Of a DNA stretch of 64,000 nt, positions 1 through 8,192 are shown piece by piece. The position numbers and the translations under genes are program-made. Every line of letters starts with the position of its first letter. The first letter of the stretch is position 1. The notes beneath the pieces were generated by a model. The model did not search any database and had not been told where the DNA came from. It saw nothing but the letters and a program-made list of their open reading frames with translations. Location of the stretch: the NCBI GenBank assembly GCA_958296195.1, contig OY282455.1, positions 558,001 to 622,000 of the forward strand, written 5' to 3'. This DNA is from an uncultured Pseudomonadales bacterium. GTDB lineage: Bacteria > Pseudomonadota > Gammaproteobacteria > Pseudomonadales > Azotimanducaceae.

Positions 1-2
1 AA

Positions 3-599
3 TTGGTTGCCGGGGCGCTGCTGGCGGTTGGCCTGCTGCTTTTGGCCTTCTACTTTGCGCCTTGGCGCGGTGCGGTGGCGCCGCGGCAACCGCCGCCGGA
101 ACTGCGCGAGGAGCCGGACCTGTATCTGGAGGAGGCTGTCATCGATCAGTATCGGGACGATGGTACACTGCACTATCGGCTGGCGGCGCAGCGCACCCTG
201 CACTTTGAGGCCAGTCAGCTCACCCGCGTGGAGCGTCCCGACTTCACCCTGTACAGCCCGCCGCAACCGCCTTGGCGGGTGTACGCCAAGCAGGGCCTCA
301 TGCGGCAGCGGCGCGGCGTCGATAAGGTTGTGGAGGAAACCATTGTTCTGCGCGAAGACGTGGTGCTTCAGCAAGTCCGCGGGGAGACGGACGCCACCAC
401 TATCCGAACCTCTGAGCTGCGCCTGTATCCTGAACGCCGCCACGCCGAGACAGACCGGAGTGTTATGATCGAAAGCCATGCCGGCCGCACGGCCGCCCAA
501 GGGTTGGAGGCTGACTTGGAAAGCAGGTTTCTAAGGCTGAAGTCAAACGCAGATGGGCTCGTTCACACCATTATTCCGCCGGAGCTTTTCGTCCGCTAG
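3..599 (+). CDS. lptC: LPS export protein LptC (N-terminus probably outside window)
   Basis: LptC is a bitopic inner-membrane protein that takes lipopolysaccharide from the LptBFG transporter and hands it to periplasmic LptA. The readable frame begins at a TTG at the window edge and opens directly into a hydrophobic segment (about residues 2-19), followed by a beta-rich periplasmic domain that reaches 198 residues, close to the usual 185-200. The true start may be a few codons upstream and not visible. The last 47 bases overlap lptA, and lptB follows, which is the standard order. Identity rests on the membrane anchor, size and gene order, because LptC diverges strongly in sequence. Confidence 0.87.
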   Translation: MVAGALLAVGLLLLAFYFAPWRGAVAPRQPPPELREEPDLYLEEAVIDQYRDDGTLHYRLAAQRTLHFEASQLTRVERPDFTLYSPPQPPWRVYAKQGLMRQRRGVDKVVEETIVLREDVVLQQVRGETDATTIRTSELRLYPERRHAETDRSVMIESHAGRTAAQGLEADLESRFLRLKSNADGLVHTIIPPELFVR

Positions 600-1089
600 C
601 CCGCCCGGCGCTTGGGCGAGCGTCTGTTTCTGGCTGTTGGCTGCGGTTCCGGCTTGGGCACTGAGGGCGGATTCCGAGCAGCCCATCCACATCAGGTCGG
701 CTTCTGCGGAATTTGACGAGCCCAACGGCCAAGCGGTTTACGGCGGCGGCGTGGAGGTTCAGCAAGGCACGCTGCGCGTGACCGGGGAGCGTCTGCTGGT
801 CGATTATCAGGACGCCAAGGTGCGGCGGATCGTCGCCACTGGCGACCCAGCCCGCTATCAGCAGACGTTGGACCAGGAAGGGGGGCTGGTCAAGGGCGCA
901 GCCTCGACCATCGTTTACCACGCCGGCCAAGACCGCATTGACTTCCAAGGCGCTGCGCGGTTGACGCAGGCCGGCAACGCGGTCACCGGGGAACTCATTC
1001 GCTACCACATCGTCTTGGAGGCGGTTAATGGTGAAGCCACGGAGCAGGGGCCGGTGCGCGTGACCCTTTTGCCGGCGGCCGGCGGCTAA
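553..1089 (+). CDS. lptA: Periplasmic LPS-bridge protein LptA
   Basis: LptA polymerises into the periplasmic bridge that carries lipopolysaccharide from LptC to the outer-membrane LptDE complex. The 178-residue product has a basic N-terminus and a hydrophobic stretch (about 18-36) ending in A-W-A, consistent with a cleaved signal peptide. An OstA/LptA-type beta-jellyroll follows, containing the typical phrases [19 protein letters not shown] and [18 protein letters not shown]-like repeats. The ATG chosen overlaps the end of lptC by 47 bases in another frame. An internal start would remove the basic n-region of the signal peptide. lptB begins 4 bases after the stop, indicating tight co-transcription. 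Confidence 0.92.
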   Translation: MGSFTPLFRRSFSSASPPGAWASVCFWLLAAVPAWALRADSEQPIHIRSASAEFDEPNGQAVYGGGVEVQQGTLRVTGERLLVDYQDAKVRRIVATGDPARYQQTLDQEGGLVKGAASTIVYHAGQDRIDFQGAARLTQAGNAVTGELIRYHIVLEAVNGEATEQGPVRVTLLPAAGG

Positions 1090-1093
1090 GCCC

Positions 1094-1819
1094 GTGGCGA
1101 CGCTGCAAGCCCGCAACCTTCGCAAAGCCTACCGCAGCAGGGTGGCGGTGGATGGCGTCAGCCTCGAGGTCTCAAGCGGGGAGATCGTGGGGCTGCTGGG
1201 TCCAAACGGCGCCGGCAAGACCACCTGCTTCTACATGATCGTCGGCCTTCTAAGCACCGAAGGCGGCGAAATCACATTGGATGAACAGCCGCTCACCAAG
1301 GCGCCCATGCATGTTCGGGCCAAGGCCGGCATTGGCTATTTGCCCCAGGAGGCCAGCGTGTTCCGCAAGCTCTCCGCTGAGGACAACATCAAGGCCATCC
1401 TCGAATTGCGGCCCGACTTGGACAAGCCAGCGCAGCGGGCGCGGCTGGAGGAGCTGTTGGCGGAGTTCAATCTTGGCGCGGTGCGCAAATCCTTGGGCGA
1501 GCGCCTGTCCGGTGGCGAGCGGCGGCGTCTGGAGATCGCCCGGGCGCTGGCCGGCAAGCCGCAGTTCCTGTTGTTGGACGAGCCTTTCGCCGGCGTGGAC
1601 CCCATCTCCGTCGGCGACATCAAGCAGCAGATCCGCGATCTGGCGGCCCGCAACATCGGCGTTCTGATCACCGACCACAACGTCCGCGACACCTTGGACA
1701 TTTGCAACCGGGCCTACATCGTCAACGAGGGCCATCTGCTCGCTGCCGGCGACTCCGAGGCGATACTTTCCCACGAGACCGTTCGCAACGTTTATTTGGG
1801 CGAGGGCTTCAAGCTTTGA
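1094..1819 (+). CDS. lptB: LPS export ABC transporter ATPase LptB
   Basis: LptB is the cytoplasmic ATPase that powers lipopolysaccharide extraction by LptFG. The 241-residue protein has the complete ABC set: Walker A GPNGAGKT at residues 36-43, signature LSGGE near residue 138, Walker B FLLLDE near 160, and the D-loop and H-switch region ([10 protein letters not shown]). This last motif is characteristic of LptB. The start is a GTG placed 4 bases after lptA. Length matches the family (about 240). lptF and lptG are not in this window, as is usual in gammaproteobacteria, where they sit elsewhere. Confidence 0.97.
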   Translation: MATLQARNLRKAYRSRVAVDGVSLEVSSGEIVGLLGPNGAGKTTCFYMIVGLLSTEGGEITLDEQPLTKAPMHVRAKAGIGYLPQEASVFRKLSAEDNIKAILELRPDLDKPAQRARLEELLAEFNLGAVRKSLGERLSGGERRRLEIARALAGKPQFLLLDEPFAGVDPISVGDIKQQIRDLAARNIGVLITDHNVRDTLDICNRAYIVNEGHLLAAGDSEAILSHETVRNVYLGEGFKL

Positions 1820-1877
1820 CGAACTTGTATGGGGTGATTGGCGGTCGAGCCTGCTTGGCGACGGCGGCGCAAAGGCG

Positions 1878-3362
1878 ATGAAGCCGGCCCTAGGGCTGCA
1901 GCTAGGCCAGCAGCAGGTCATCACGCCGCAACTGCAGCAGGCATTCCGCATGCTGCAGCTGTCCGCCCATGACTTGGAAATGGAGGCGCAGGCGGCCTTG
2001 GAGTCGAATCCCATGCTGGAGCCCGACGAGGGGGAGGGAGATCAGGAGAGGGAAAAAGGAGAGGGGGAGGATGGCGAGGGCCAAGCGGAGCGGGAGGTTG
2101 CGGCCAATAGGGATGAGCCCGAAGAAGGAGCGGAAAGTCTGGACCTCGATTTGGAGCGGGTGGAGGTCATCCCCGAAGACTTGCCCATCGACACCCGGTG
2201 GGACGACGTCTATCAGGCGCCTTTGGCGCCGGCGGCCCAAGAGGGCTGGGAATTGCCGGAACGCGCGGAAGGCGGCGTCTCCCTCCAGGATCACTTGCAC
2301 TGGCAATTGAACCTAAGTGCGCTGTCGCCCCAGAAGCGACTCATCGCCGCCGTCATCATCGACGCAGTTAATCCAGACGGCATGCTGACAGCCACGGTCG
2401 AGGACCTGGCGGCCAGCTTCGACCCGGCGCTGGGCGTTGGTGCCCCCGACTTGGCCGCGGTGCTGGGCGAAGTGCAGCAGTTCGACCCGCCGGGAGTGGC
2501 AGCGCGCAGTTTGGCCGAGTGCTTGAGCCTGCAGCTTGCGCAGATGCCGGCGGAAACCCCCTGGCGGGATGAAGCCATTGCTCTGGTGAACAACCATCTT
2601 GACCTGTTGGCGGCAAAGGACTTCAACGCGCTGAAGCGCAAGACCCGCTTCACGGACGCGGAATTGGCGGAGGTCGCCGATTTGATCGCGCTGCTCAACC
2701 CGCGTCCCGGCGCCGCCCATGCGGCCGAGCCCACGCTCTATGTGGTTCCGGACGTGCTGGTGCGCAAAGGGAACGGCCGCTGGATTGTGGAGCTGAATCC
2801 CGACGCCCAGCCGCGACTGCGCATCAACGCGAGCTACGCCGCCTTGGTGAAGCGGCGCGACCGCAGCCGGGACAACCAGTTTCTGCGCGACAACCTCAAC
2901 GAGGCGCGCTGGTTCCTCAAGTGCCTGCAAAGCCGCCACGACACCCTGCTGCTGGTGGCCACCAAGATCGTCGAAATCCAGCAAGGCTTTTTGGAGCACG
3001 GCGAGGAGGCGATGAAGCCCCTGGTGCTGCGCGACATTGCCACAGCCTTGGACATGCATGACTCGACCGTTTCCCGGGCGACAAGCCGGAAGTACATGCA
3101 CACGCCCAGAGGGGTGTTCGAGTTGAAGTACTTCTTCTCCAGCCGCGTCGGCACCGCTGCTGGCGGAGAGGTTTCCAGCACCGCCATCCGGGCGCTCATC
3201 AAGGACCTCACGGCTGAGGAAAATCCTAGAAAGCCGTTGAGCGACAGTAGAATCACGGCAATACTGGCGGAACACAACATCAATGTCGCTAGGCGCACCG
3301 TGGCCAAGTATCGTGAGTCCATGGCCATTCCGCCGTCGGGCAAGCGCAAGCGCTTGGCTTAG
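1878..3362 (+). CDS. rpoN: RNA polymerase sigma-54 factor RpoN
   Basis: RpoN directs RNA polymerase to -24/-12 promoters that need an AAA+ activator. The 494-residue protein has the three expected regions. The Q-rich region I (LGLQLGQQQVITPQLQQAF) lies near the N-terminus. A very acidic region II spans roughly residues 48-110 and is rich in E/D/G. Region III ends in the diagnostic RpoN box ARRTVAKYRE (about 471-480). The start ATG lies 58 bases after lptB. Placement after lptB and before hpf-ptsN-rapZ-ptsO is the conserved gammaproteobacterial order. No sigma-54 activator was recognised in the window. Confidence 0.97.
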   Translation: MKPALGLQLGQQQVITPQLQQAFRMLQLSAHDLEMEAQAALESNPMLEPDEGEGDQEREKGEGEDGEGQAEREVAANRDEPEEGAESLDLDLERVEVIPEDLPIDTRWDDVYQAPLAPAAQEGWELPERAEGGVSLQDHLHWQLNLSALSPQKRLIAAVIIDAVNPDGMLTATVEDLAASFDPALGVGAPDLAAVLGEVQQFDPPGVAARSLAECLSLQLAQMPAETPWRDEAIALVNNHLDLLAAKDFNALKRKTRFTDAELAEVADLIALLNPRPGAAHAAEPTLYVVPDVLVRKGNGRWIVELNPDAQPRLRINASYAALVKRRDRSRDNQFLRDNLNEARWFLKCLQSRHDTLLLVATKIVEIQQGFLEHGEEAMKPLVLRDIATALDMHDSTVSRATSRKYMHTPRGVFELKYFFSSRVGTAAGGEVSSTAIRALIKDLTAEENPRKPLSDSRITAILAEHNINVARRTVAKYRESMAIPPSGKRKRLA

Positions 3363-3392
3363 GGGGCGCTCAGGGACTGCGGGAGGCAACCC

Positions 3393-3695
3393 ATGCAGTT
3401 AAGCATCTCCGGGCGCCACATCGACGTCACCGATGCGCTCAAGGACTACGTTACCGGCAAGCTGACGAAGCTGGAGCGGCACTATGACCACATCACCAAC
3501 ATCCATGTGGTTCTGAGTGTCGATAAGGTGGATCAAAGGGCCGAGGCTACGGCCCATGTCAGCGGCGCCGAACTCTTTGCGGACGCGGTGTCCGAGGACC
3601 TTTACGCCGCCGTGGACATGCTGGCGGACAAGCTCGACCGGCAGGTGATCAGGCACAAGGAAAGGCTGATTGAGCGCCATCACGGTCGGGGGTGA
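3393..3695 (+). CDS. hpf: Ribosome hibernation-promoting factor, short form
   Basis: This 100-residue protein begins MQLSISGRHIDVTDALKDYV, the hallmark of the HPF/YfiA (ribosome-associated inhibitor) family. It has the alternating beta-alpha-beta-beta-beta-alpha pattern and a basic C-terminal helix ending in KERLIERHHGRG. Short HPF binds the 30S decoding centre and promotes inactive 100S dimers in stationary phase. It lacks the dimerising C-terminal domain of long HPF. A GGAGG sequence lies just upstream of the ATG. It sits 30 bases after rpoN and 3 bases before ptsN, so it is very likely co-expressed with both. Confidence 0.95.
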   Translation: MQLSISGRHIDVTDALKDYVTGKLTKLERHYDHITNIHVVLSVDKVDQRAEATAHVSGAELFADAVSEDLYAAVDMLADKLDRQVIRHKERLIERHHGRG

Positions 3696-3698
3696 GCC

Positions 3699-4166
3699 AT
3701 GCTGGAGATGGAAAGCCTGCTGTCGCCGGACTGCGTATGCTGGCGGGCGGACGCAAAAAGCCGCAAGCAGGCGCTTGACCTAGCCGCTGGGATGCTGGCG
3801 CGGGCGCACCCGCAGATTTCCGCCCATGCACTTCTCAGAGCCCTGATGGAGCGCGAGCGGCTAGGCAGCACCGGCATTGGCGAGGGCGTCGCCATTCCCC
3901 ATTGTCGCCACGAGTGCTCGCGCCCCCTCGGCGTCCTAATGTCCCTCGCGCAGCCGGTCAATTTCGACACTGACGACGGTGAGCCGGTGGATCTCCTGTT
4001 CGTGTTGGTGGCGCCTCGCGACAAGTCTAAGGCGCATCTTGATGCCTTGGCCCGGCTTGCCGCGGTCTTTGGCGACGAGCGGGAGCGCCGCCGCCTGCGC
4101 AGCGCCGCCTCGGCGGAGGCGCTCGGGGAGCGGTTTTTCGCCGCCGCTCGGCAGCGGCGCCCATGA
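3699..4166 (+). CDS. ptsN: Nitrogen PTS enzyme IIA (EIIA-Ntr)
   Basis: EIIA-Ntr is the terminal phospho-acceptor of the regulatory PTS-Ntr system, which links nitrogen and carbon status to potassium transport and other targets. The 155-residue product has the PTS EIIA type-2 fold. Its phosphorylatable histidine is His68 in GEGVAIPHCRH, the conserved active-site phrase. The last four bases overlap the ATG of rapZ (ATGA). The matching NPr phosphocarrier is encoded two genes downstream. EI-Ntr (ptsP) is not in the window. The protein ends in an R-rich tail without a further domain. Confidence 0.95.
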   Translation: MLEMESLLSPDCVCWRADAKSRKQALDLAAGMLARAHPQISAHALLRALMERERLGSTGIGEGVAIPHCRHECSRPLGVLMSLAQPVNFDTDDGEPVDLLFVLVAPRDKSKAHLDALARLAAVFGDERERRRLRSAASAEALGERFFAAARQRRP

Positions 4167-5047
4167 AGTTCATCATCATCAGCGGTCGTTCCGGCTCCGG
4201 CAAGAGCACTGCGCTGCGGGCGCTGGAGGATTTGGGATGCCACTGCATCGACAACTTCCCGGTCAGGCTGCTGCGAGTCTTGGTGGACAACGCGCCCTTT
4301 GACCACGCCGGGGGGGAGCGCGACTTGGCGGTGGGCGTCGATGTGCGCAGCGCCGGCATCGAACAGTTCGCGCGCATCTGGGAGGAGCTTGGCGAGCGCG
4401 ACGACGTGGAGTGCCAAATCGTCTATCTCACCGCCTCCAGTCCCACTCTGGTCAAGCGCTTCAGCGAAACCCGCCGCCGCCATCCTTTGACTGGCGCCGA
4501 TGTGGATTTGCGCCAGGCCATTGACGCCGAGCGCCGACTGATTGAGGACATCTCCGATCTTGCGGACCTGACCATCGACACCACCCAATTGCGGCCGGCG
4601 GACTTGTTTCGGATAGTCGAGGAGCGGGTCATCGTCAAGCCGCACAGCGGGCTGAACCTGCTCTTTCGCTCCTTCGGCTTCAAATTCGGCATCCCGGTGG
4701 ATGCGGACATGGTGTTCGATCTTCGTTGCCTTCCCAACCCCTATTGGGTCAATGAGCTTAGGCCGCTGACCGGGCTGGATGGACCCGTTCTGGACTTTTT
4801 GCGGGCTGACGAGACGGTGGACAAGATGTGCGGGGACATCATCGGCTTCTTGGAGGTTTGGCTGCCGCGCTTCGCGGCCAGCCATCAGTCCTACTTGACC
4901 GTGGGGTTGGGCTGCACCGGCGGTCGGCACCGCAGCGTCCACATGGCGGAGCGGCTCGGCGAACACTTCCGCCGGCATTACGCCAATGTCTTGGTGCGCC
5001 ATCGGGAAATAAAGCCGAATCCGCCGTCTGCGAGTGCGCCGCCATGA
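4163..5047 (+). CDS. rapZ: RNase adapter protein RapZ
   Basis: RapZ (YvcJ/YhbJ family) is a nucleotide-binding adapter. In enterobacteria it presents the GlmZ small RNA to RNase E and senses glucosamine-6-phosphate. The 294-residue protein shows the Walker A motif GRSGSGKS at residues 8-15. The C-terminal half contains the conserved GLGCTGGRHRSVHMAE phrase involved in ligand and RNA binding. Length agrees with the family (about 285). It overlaps ptsN at its start and ptsO at its end through ATGA junctions. Whether a GlmZ-type RNA exists in this organism cannot be judged here. Confidence 0.95.
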   Translation: MKFIIISGRSGSGKSTALRALEDLGCHCIDNFPVRLLRVLVDNAPFDHAGGERDLAVGVDVRSAGIEQFARIWEELGERDDVECQIVYLTASSPTLVKRFSETRRRHPLTGADVDLRQAIDAERRLIEDISDLADLTIDTTQLRPADLFRIVEERVIVKPHSGLNLLFRSFGFKFGIPVDADMVFDLRCLPNPYWVNELRPLTGLDGPVLDFLRADETVDKMCGDIIGFLEVWLPRFAASHQSYLTVGLGCTGGRHRSVHMAERLGEHFRRHYANVLVRHREIKPNPPSASAPP

Positions 5048-5313
5048 GAAACGGTGAGGTGACCCTAGTGAACAGCCTCGGCCTGCACGCCCGCGCCGCC
5101 GCCAAGCTGGTGCATTTGGCCAAGACCTTCGCCAGCGAGGTGAAGTTGGGCAAGGAAGGCGACTTCGTTGACGGCAAAAGCATCATGAGCCTGTTGCTGT
5201 TGGAAGCGCCCTTGGGGACCACACTCAACCTGCGGGTGGAGGGAGAGGATGAAGCGGAGGCGTTCGCCGCCATCGAACAATTGATCGGCGACCGCTTCGG
5301 CGAGGACGCATAG
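5044..5313 (+). CDS. ptsO: Phosphocarrier protein NPr (HPr family)
   Basis: NPr passes phosphate from EI-Ntr to EIIA-Ntr. From the ATG that overlaps the rapZ stop, the product is 89 residues. His15 sits in the NSLGLHARAAAKLV active-site motif and Ser46 in GKSIMSLLLL, at exactly the HPr positions. The frame is open for another 72 codons upstream, but that extension lies entirely inside rapZ in another frame and is rejected. The ATGA overlap and the HPr numbering fix the start. It completes the ptsN-rapZ-ptsO unit. Confidence 0.95.
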   Translation: MRNGEVTLVNSLGLHARAAAKLVHLAKTFASEVKLGKEGDFVDGKSIMSLLLLEAPLGTTLNLRVEGEDEAEAFAAIEQLIGDRFGEDA

Positions 5314-5321
5314 GCGCCAAG

Positions 5322-6659
5322 ATGGACTTCGAGGAGCGCTTCGGCCAAGTCCTGCGGTCCTATGGGGCTGGAACCCTCGGGGAGCGACGCCACCTGCTGC
5401 GTTCGCTCAAGGCGCCGGAGCTGGCCAATCTGCTTGAGGCCACGCCACCCCGTGTGCGCAGCTACATCTGGGATCTGATAGACGAAGAAATCTCCGGTCA
5501 AGTGCTGCAGCACCTGGGCGACGATGTCCTGAACGAGGTTGTCGAGGGCATGAACACGGCCCAGCTCGTGGCCGCCGCCGACGACCTTGACGTGGACGAT
5601 CAAGCGGACCTCCTGCAGCAGTTGCCGGACGCCATCGCCGCGCAAGTGCTCAACTCGATGGATTCGGCGGACCGGCAGCGGGTGGAGATGGTGTTGTCCT
5701 ATCCTGAGGACAGCGCCGGGGGGCTGATGGACACCGACGTGGTCACCGTGCGCCCGCGCCACGCCTTGGAGATCGTCCTGCGCTACCTACGCTTGCGCAG
5801 GGAGCTGCCGAGGCACACCGATGCGCTCATCGTCGTCAACAGCAGAAACGAATACGTCGGCACCTTGTCGTTGTCCCGCATCCTGACGTCGGACGCCAGC
5901 GTCACCGTGCGCGAGGTGATGGATGCGAATTCGACGGCCGTCCCGGTCGATATGCCGGACTGGGAGGTGGCCGCCATCTTCAGCGACGAGGACTTAGTGT
6001 CCGCACCGGTGCTGGACCGGGACGGCAAGCTGGTCGGGCGGATAACGATTGACGACGTGGTGGACGTCATCGCCGAGGACGCCGACGAGGCGGTGCTGGC
6101 CCGGGCCGGCCTGGACCCGGATGAGGACACCTTCGCGCCGGTGCTGAGATCCGCCCGCCGCCGCGCCGTCTGGCTGGGCATCAACCTCGTCACGGCCTTT
6201 CTTGCGGCGGCGGTCATCAACGTCTTTGAAGCGACCATCGCCAAGGTGGTGGCGCTGGCGGTGCTGTTGCCGGTCGTCGCCAGCATGGGCGGCATCGCCG
6301 GCACCCAGACCCTGACCCTGGTGATTCGCGGCATCGTGCTCGGCCACATCAACCGGGCCAACCTGCTCTACTTGCTGAACCGGGAATTTTTGGTGGCCAT
6401 CCTGAATGGCTTGCTTTGGGCCAGCCTAGTGGCCTTGGCGGCGGGGTTGGCGTTTCGGGACCCGACGCTCGGCGCTGTCATCGCCATCGCCTTGGTGATC
6501 AACCTGCTCGTCGCCGTAGTCTCCGGCAGCCTGCTGCCCAGCATTCTGAACCGGCTGTCCATAGACCCGGCCATCGCCGGGGGCGTCATCCTCACCACCA
6601 TCACGGACGTTACGGGCTTTTTTGTCTTCCTGAGCCTAGCGGCCTGGGCCTACGCTTGA
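5322..6659 (+). CDS. mgtE: Magnesium transporter MgtE
   Basis: MgtE is a homodimeric Mg2+ channel gated by cytosolic magnesium. The 445-residue protein has the expected three-part layout: an N-terminal helical superhelix domain (about 1-130, rich in acidic residues), a pair of CBS domains (about 135-255, including the GGLMDTDVVTV start of CBS1), and five C-terminal membrane segments beginning near residue 285. The pore-helix signature GGIAGTQTLTL is present, and the protein ends in the helix around TDVTGFFVFLSLA. The start follows ptsO by 8 bases. In many proteobacteria mgtE closes this rpoN-ptsN operon. Confidence 0.96.
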   Translation: MDFEERFGQVLRSYGAGTLGERRHLLRSLKAPELANLLEATPPRVRSYIWDLIDEEISGQVLQHLGDDVLNEVVEGMNTAQLVAAADDLDVDDQADLLQQLPDAIAAQVLNSMDSADRQRVEMVLSYPEDSAGGLMDTDVVTVRPRHALEIVLRYLRLRRELPRHTDALIVVNSRNEYVGTLSLSRILTSDASVTVREVMDANSTAVPVDMPDWEVAAIFSDEDLVSAPVLDRDGKLVGRITIDDVVDVIAEDADEAVLARAGLDPDEDTFAPVLRSARRRAVWLGINLVTAFLAAAVINVFEATIAKVVALAVLLPVVASMGGIAGTQTLTLVIRGIVLGHINRANLLYLLNREFLVAILNGLLWASLVALAAGLAFRDPTLGAVIAIALVINLLVAVVSGSLLPSILNRLSIDPAIAGGVILTTITDVTGFFVFLSLAAWAYA

Positions 6660-6711
6660 CTTGACGCAGCTATCATGGATTCCTTTGCTCCAAACCCACC
6701 GGATCACTGCA

Positions 6712-8166
6712 ATGCAACTTAACGACGGAGCGCTGCTCCAAACCCAAGCGTTCATAGACGGACGCTGGCAGGGCGCCGACCGCGGCGCCGTCACTCCCGT
6801 CACCAATCCGGCCAACGGCGAGGTGGTCGCCGAGGTGGCCCGTTGCGGCCAGGCGGAGACGCGGCGGGCCATTGAAGCGGCGCATCGCGCCCATCCGGCT
6901 TGGCGGCGGCGCACGGCCAAGGAGCGCTCCGCCGCCCTGCGCCGCTGGTTCGATTTGATCATGGCCAACCAGGAGGATCTGGCCACCATCATGACCTTGG
7001 AGCAGGGCAAGCCACTGGCGGAATCCCGTGGCGAGGTCGCCTACGGCGCCGCCTTCCTGGAGTGGTTTGCCGAAGAGGCCAAGCGGGTTTACGGGGACAC
7101 CATTCCCGGCCCGGCCAACGACCGGCGCATCCTCACCATCAAGCAGCCGGTGGGGGTGGTGGCCTGCATCACGCCTTGGAACTTCCCCATCGCCATGCTG
7201 ACGCGCAAGGTCGGCCCGGCCTTGGCGACCGGCTGCACGGTGGTCTGTAAGCCGGCCAACGCCACGCCGCTTTCCGCCTTCGCCATCGCGGAGTTGGCGG
7301 ACCGCGCCGGCATTCCGGCCGGGGTGGTAAACGTGCTCGCCGGGGACACGGCGGCCATTGGCGCGGAACTCACCGGCAACCCCTTGGTGCGCAAGCTGAC
7401 CTTCACCGGCTCCACGGAGGTGGGCAAGAAACTGATCGAGCAGTGCGCCGCAACCGTTAAGCGCACCTCCATGGAACTGGGCGGCAACGCCCCGTTCATC
7501 GTGTTTGACGACGCCGACTTGGAGCAGGCCGTACAAGGCGCCCTGATCTGCAAGTATCGCAATGCCGGCCAAACCTGCGTCTGCGCCAACAGGTTGCTGG
7601 TGCAATCGGGCATTTACGACGCCTTCGCGGAACGCTTCGCCGCAGCGGTGGCGGCCCTGCAAATGGGGGATGGCATGGCGCCCGGCACGGTGATTGGCCC
7701 GCTCATCGACCGCACCGCCGCCGACACGGTGCTTGGCATGGTGGAGGACGCCCTGCAGCGCGGCGCCGAGCTGGTCACTGGCGGCCAGCGGGCCGCCAAC
7801 GGCGAATGCTATGTGCAGCCCACCGTGCTCACCGGCGTTCGGCCCGACATGCGCGTGTTCCGCGAAGAGATCTTCGGCCCGGTGGCGCCGTTGGTTAAGT
7901 TTGAGACCGAGGAGGAGGCGGTGGCGCTGGCCAATGACACCGAGTTCGGCTTGGCGGCCTACTTCTACGCCCGGGATGTCGGGCGCATCTGGCGGGTCTG
8001 CGAAGCCTTGGACTACGGCATCGTCGGCGTCAACGAAGGCATCATCTCCAACGAAGCCGCGCCCTTCGGCGGCATGAAGGAGTCCGGCAACGGCCGCGAA
8101 GGCTCCAAGTACGGCATGGACGAATACTTGGAGATCAAGTACCTCTGCATGGGCGGCATCGAGTAG
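6712..8166 (+). CDS. gabD: NAD(P)-dependent succinate-semialdehyde dehydrogenase
   Basis: This is an aldehyde dehydrogenase of the GabD type, which oxidises succinate semialdehyde to succinate in GABA and related catabolism. The 484-residue protein from ATG 6712 (MQLNDGALLQTQAF) matches the 482-residue E. coli enzyme in length and in N-terminal phrasing. Catalytic Glu255 lies in SMELGGNAP and the nucleophile Cys289 in NAGQTCVCANR. A TTG 17 codons upstream gives a longer frame with no family-like N-terminus and is not preferred. It follows mgtE by about 50 bases and converges on pmbA. No GABA transaminase gene is nearby, so the exact aldehyde is inferred from sequence type. Confidence 0.9.
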   Translation: MQLNDGALLQTQAFIDGRWQGADRGAVTPVTNPANGEVVAEVARCGQAETRRAIEAAHRAHPAWRRRTAKERSAALRRWFDLIMANQEDLATIMTLEQGKPLAESRGEVAYGAAFLEWFAEEAKRVYGDTIPGPANDRRILTIKQPVGVVACITPWNFPIAMLTRKVGPALATGCTVVCKPANATPLSAFAIAELADRAGIPAGVVNVLAGDTAAIGAELTGNPLVRKLTFTGSTEVGKKLIEQCAATVKRTSMELGGNAPFIVFDDADLEQAVQGALICKYRNAGQTCVCANRLLVQSGIYDAFAERFAAAVAALQMGDGMAPGTVIGPLIDRTAADTVLGMVEDALQRGAELVTGGQRAANGECYVQPTVLTGVRPDMRVFREEIFGPVAPLVKFETEEEAVALANDTEFGLAAYFYARDVGRIWRVCEALDYGIVGVNEGIISNEAAPFGGMKESGNGREGSKYGMDEYLEIKYLCMGGIE

Positions 8167-8192
8167 AACGCCGGCAAGGCAAGGCTGGTCGT

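Noticed and set aside
3680-5002. Long open frame (440 codons) on the minus strand opposite ptsN and rapZ
   Set aside because: It lies fully antisense to two well-identified genes and has no recognisable domain; long shadow frames are expected in high-GC DNA.
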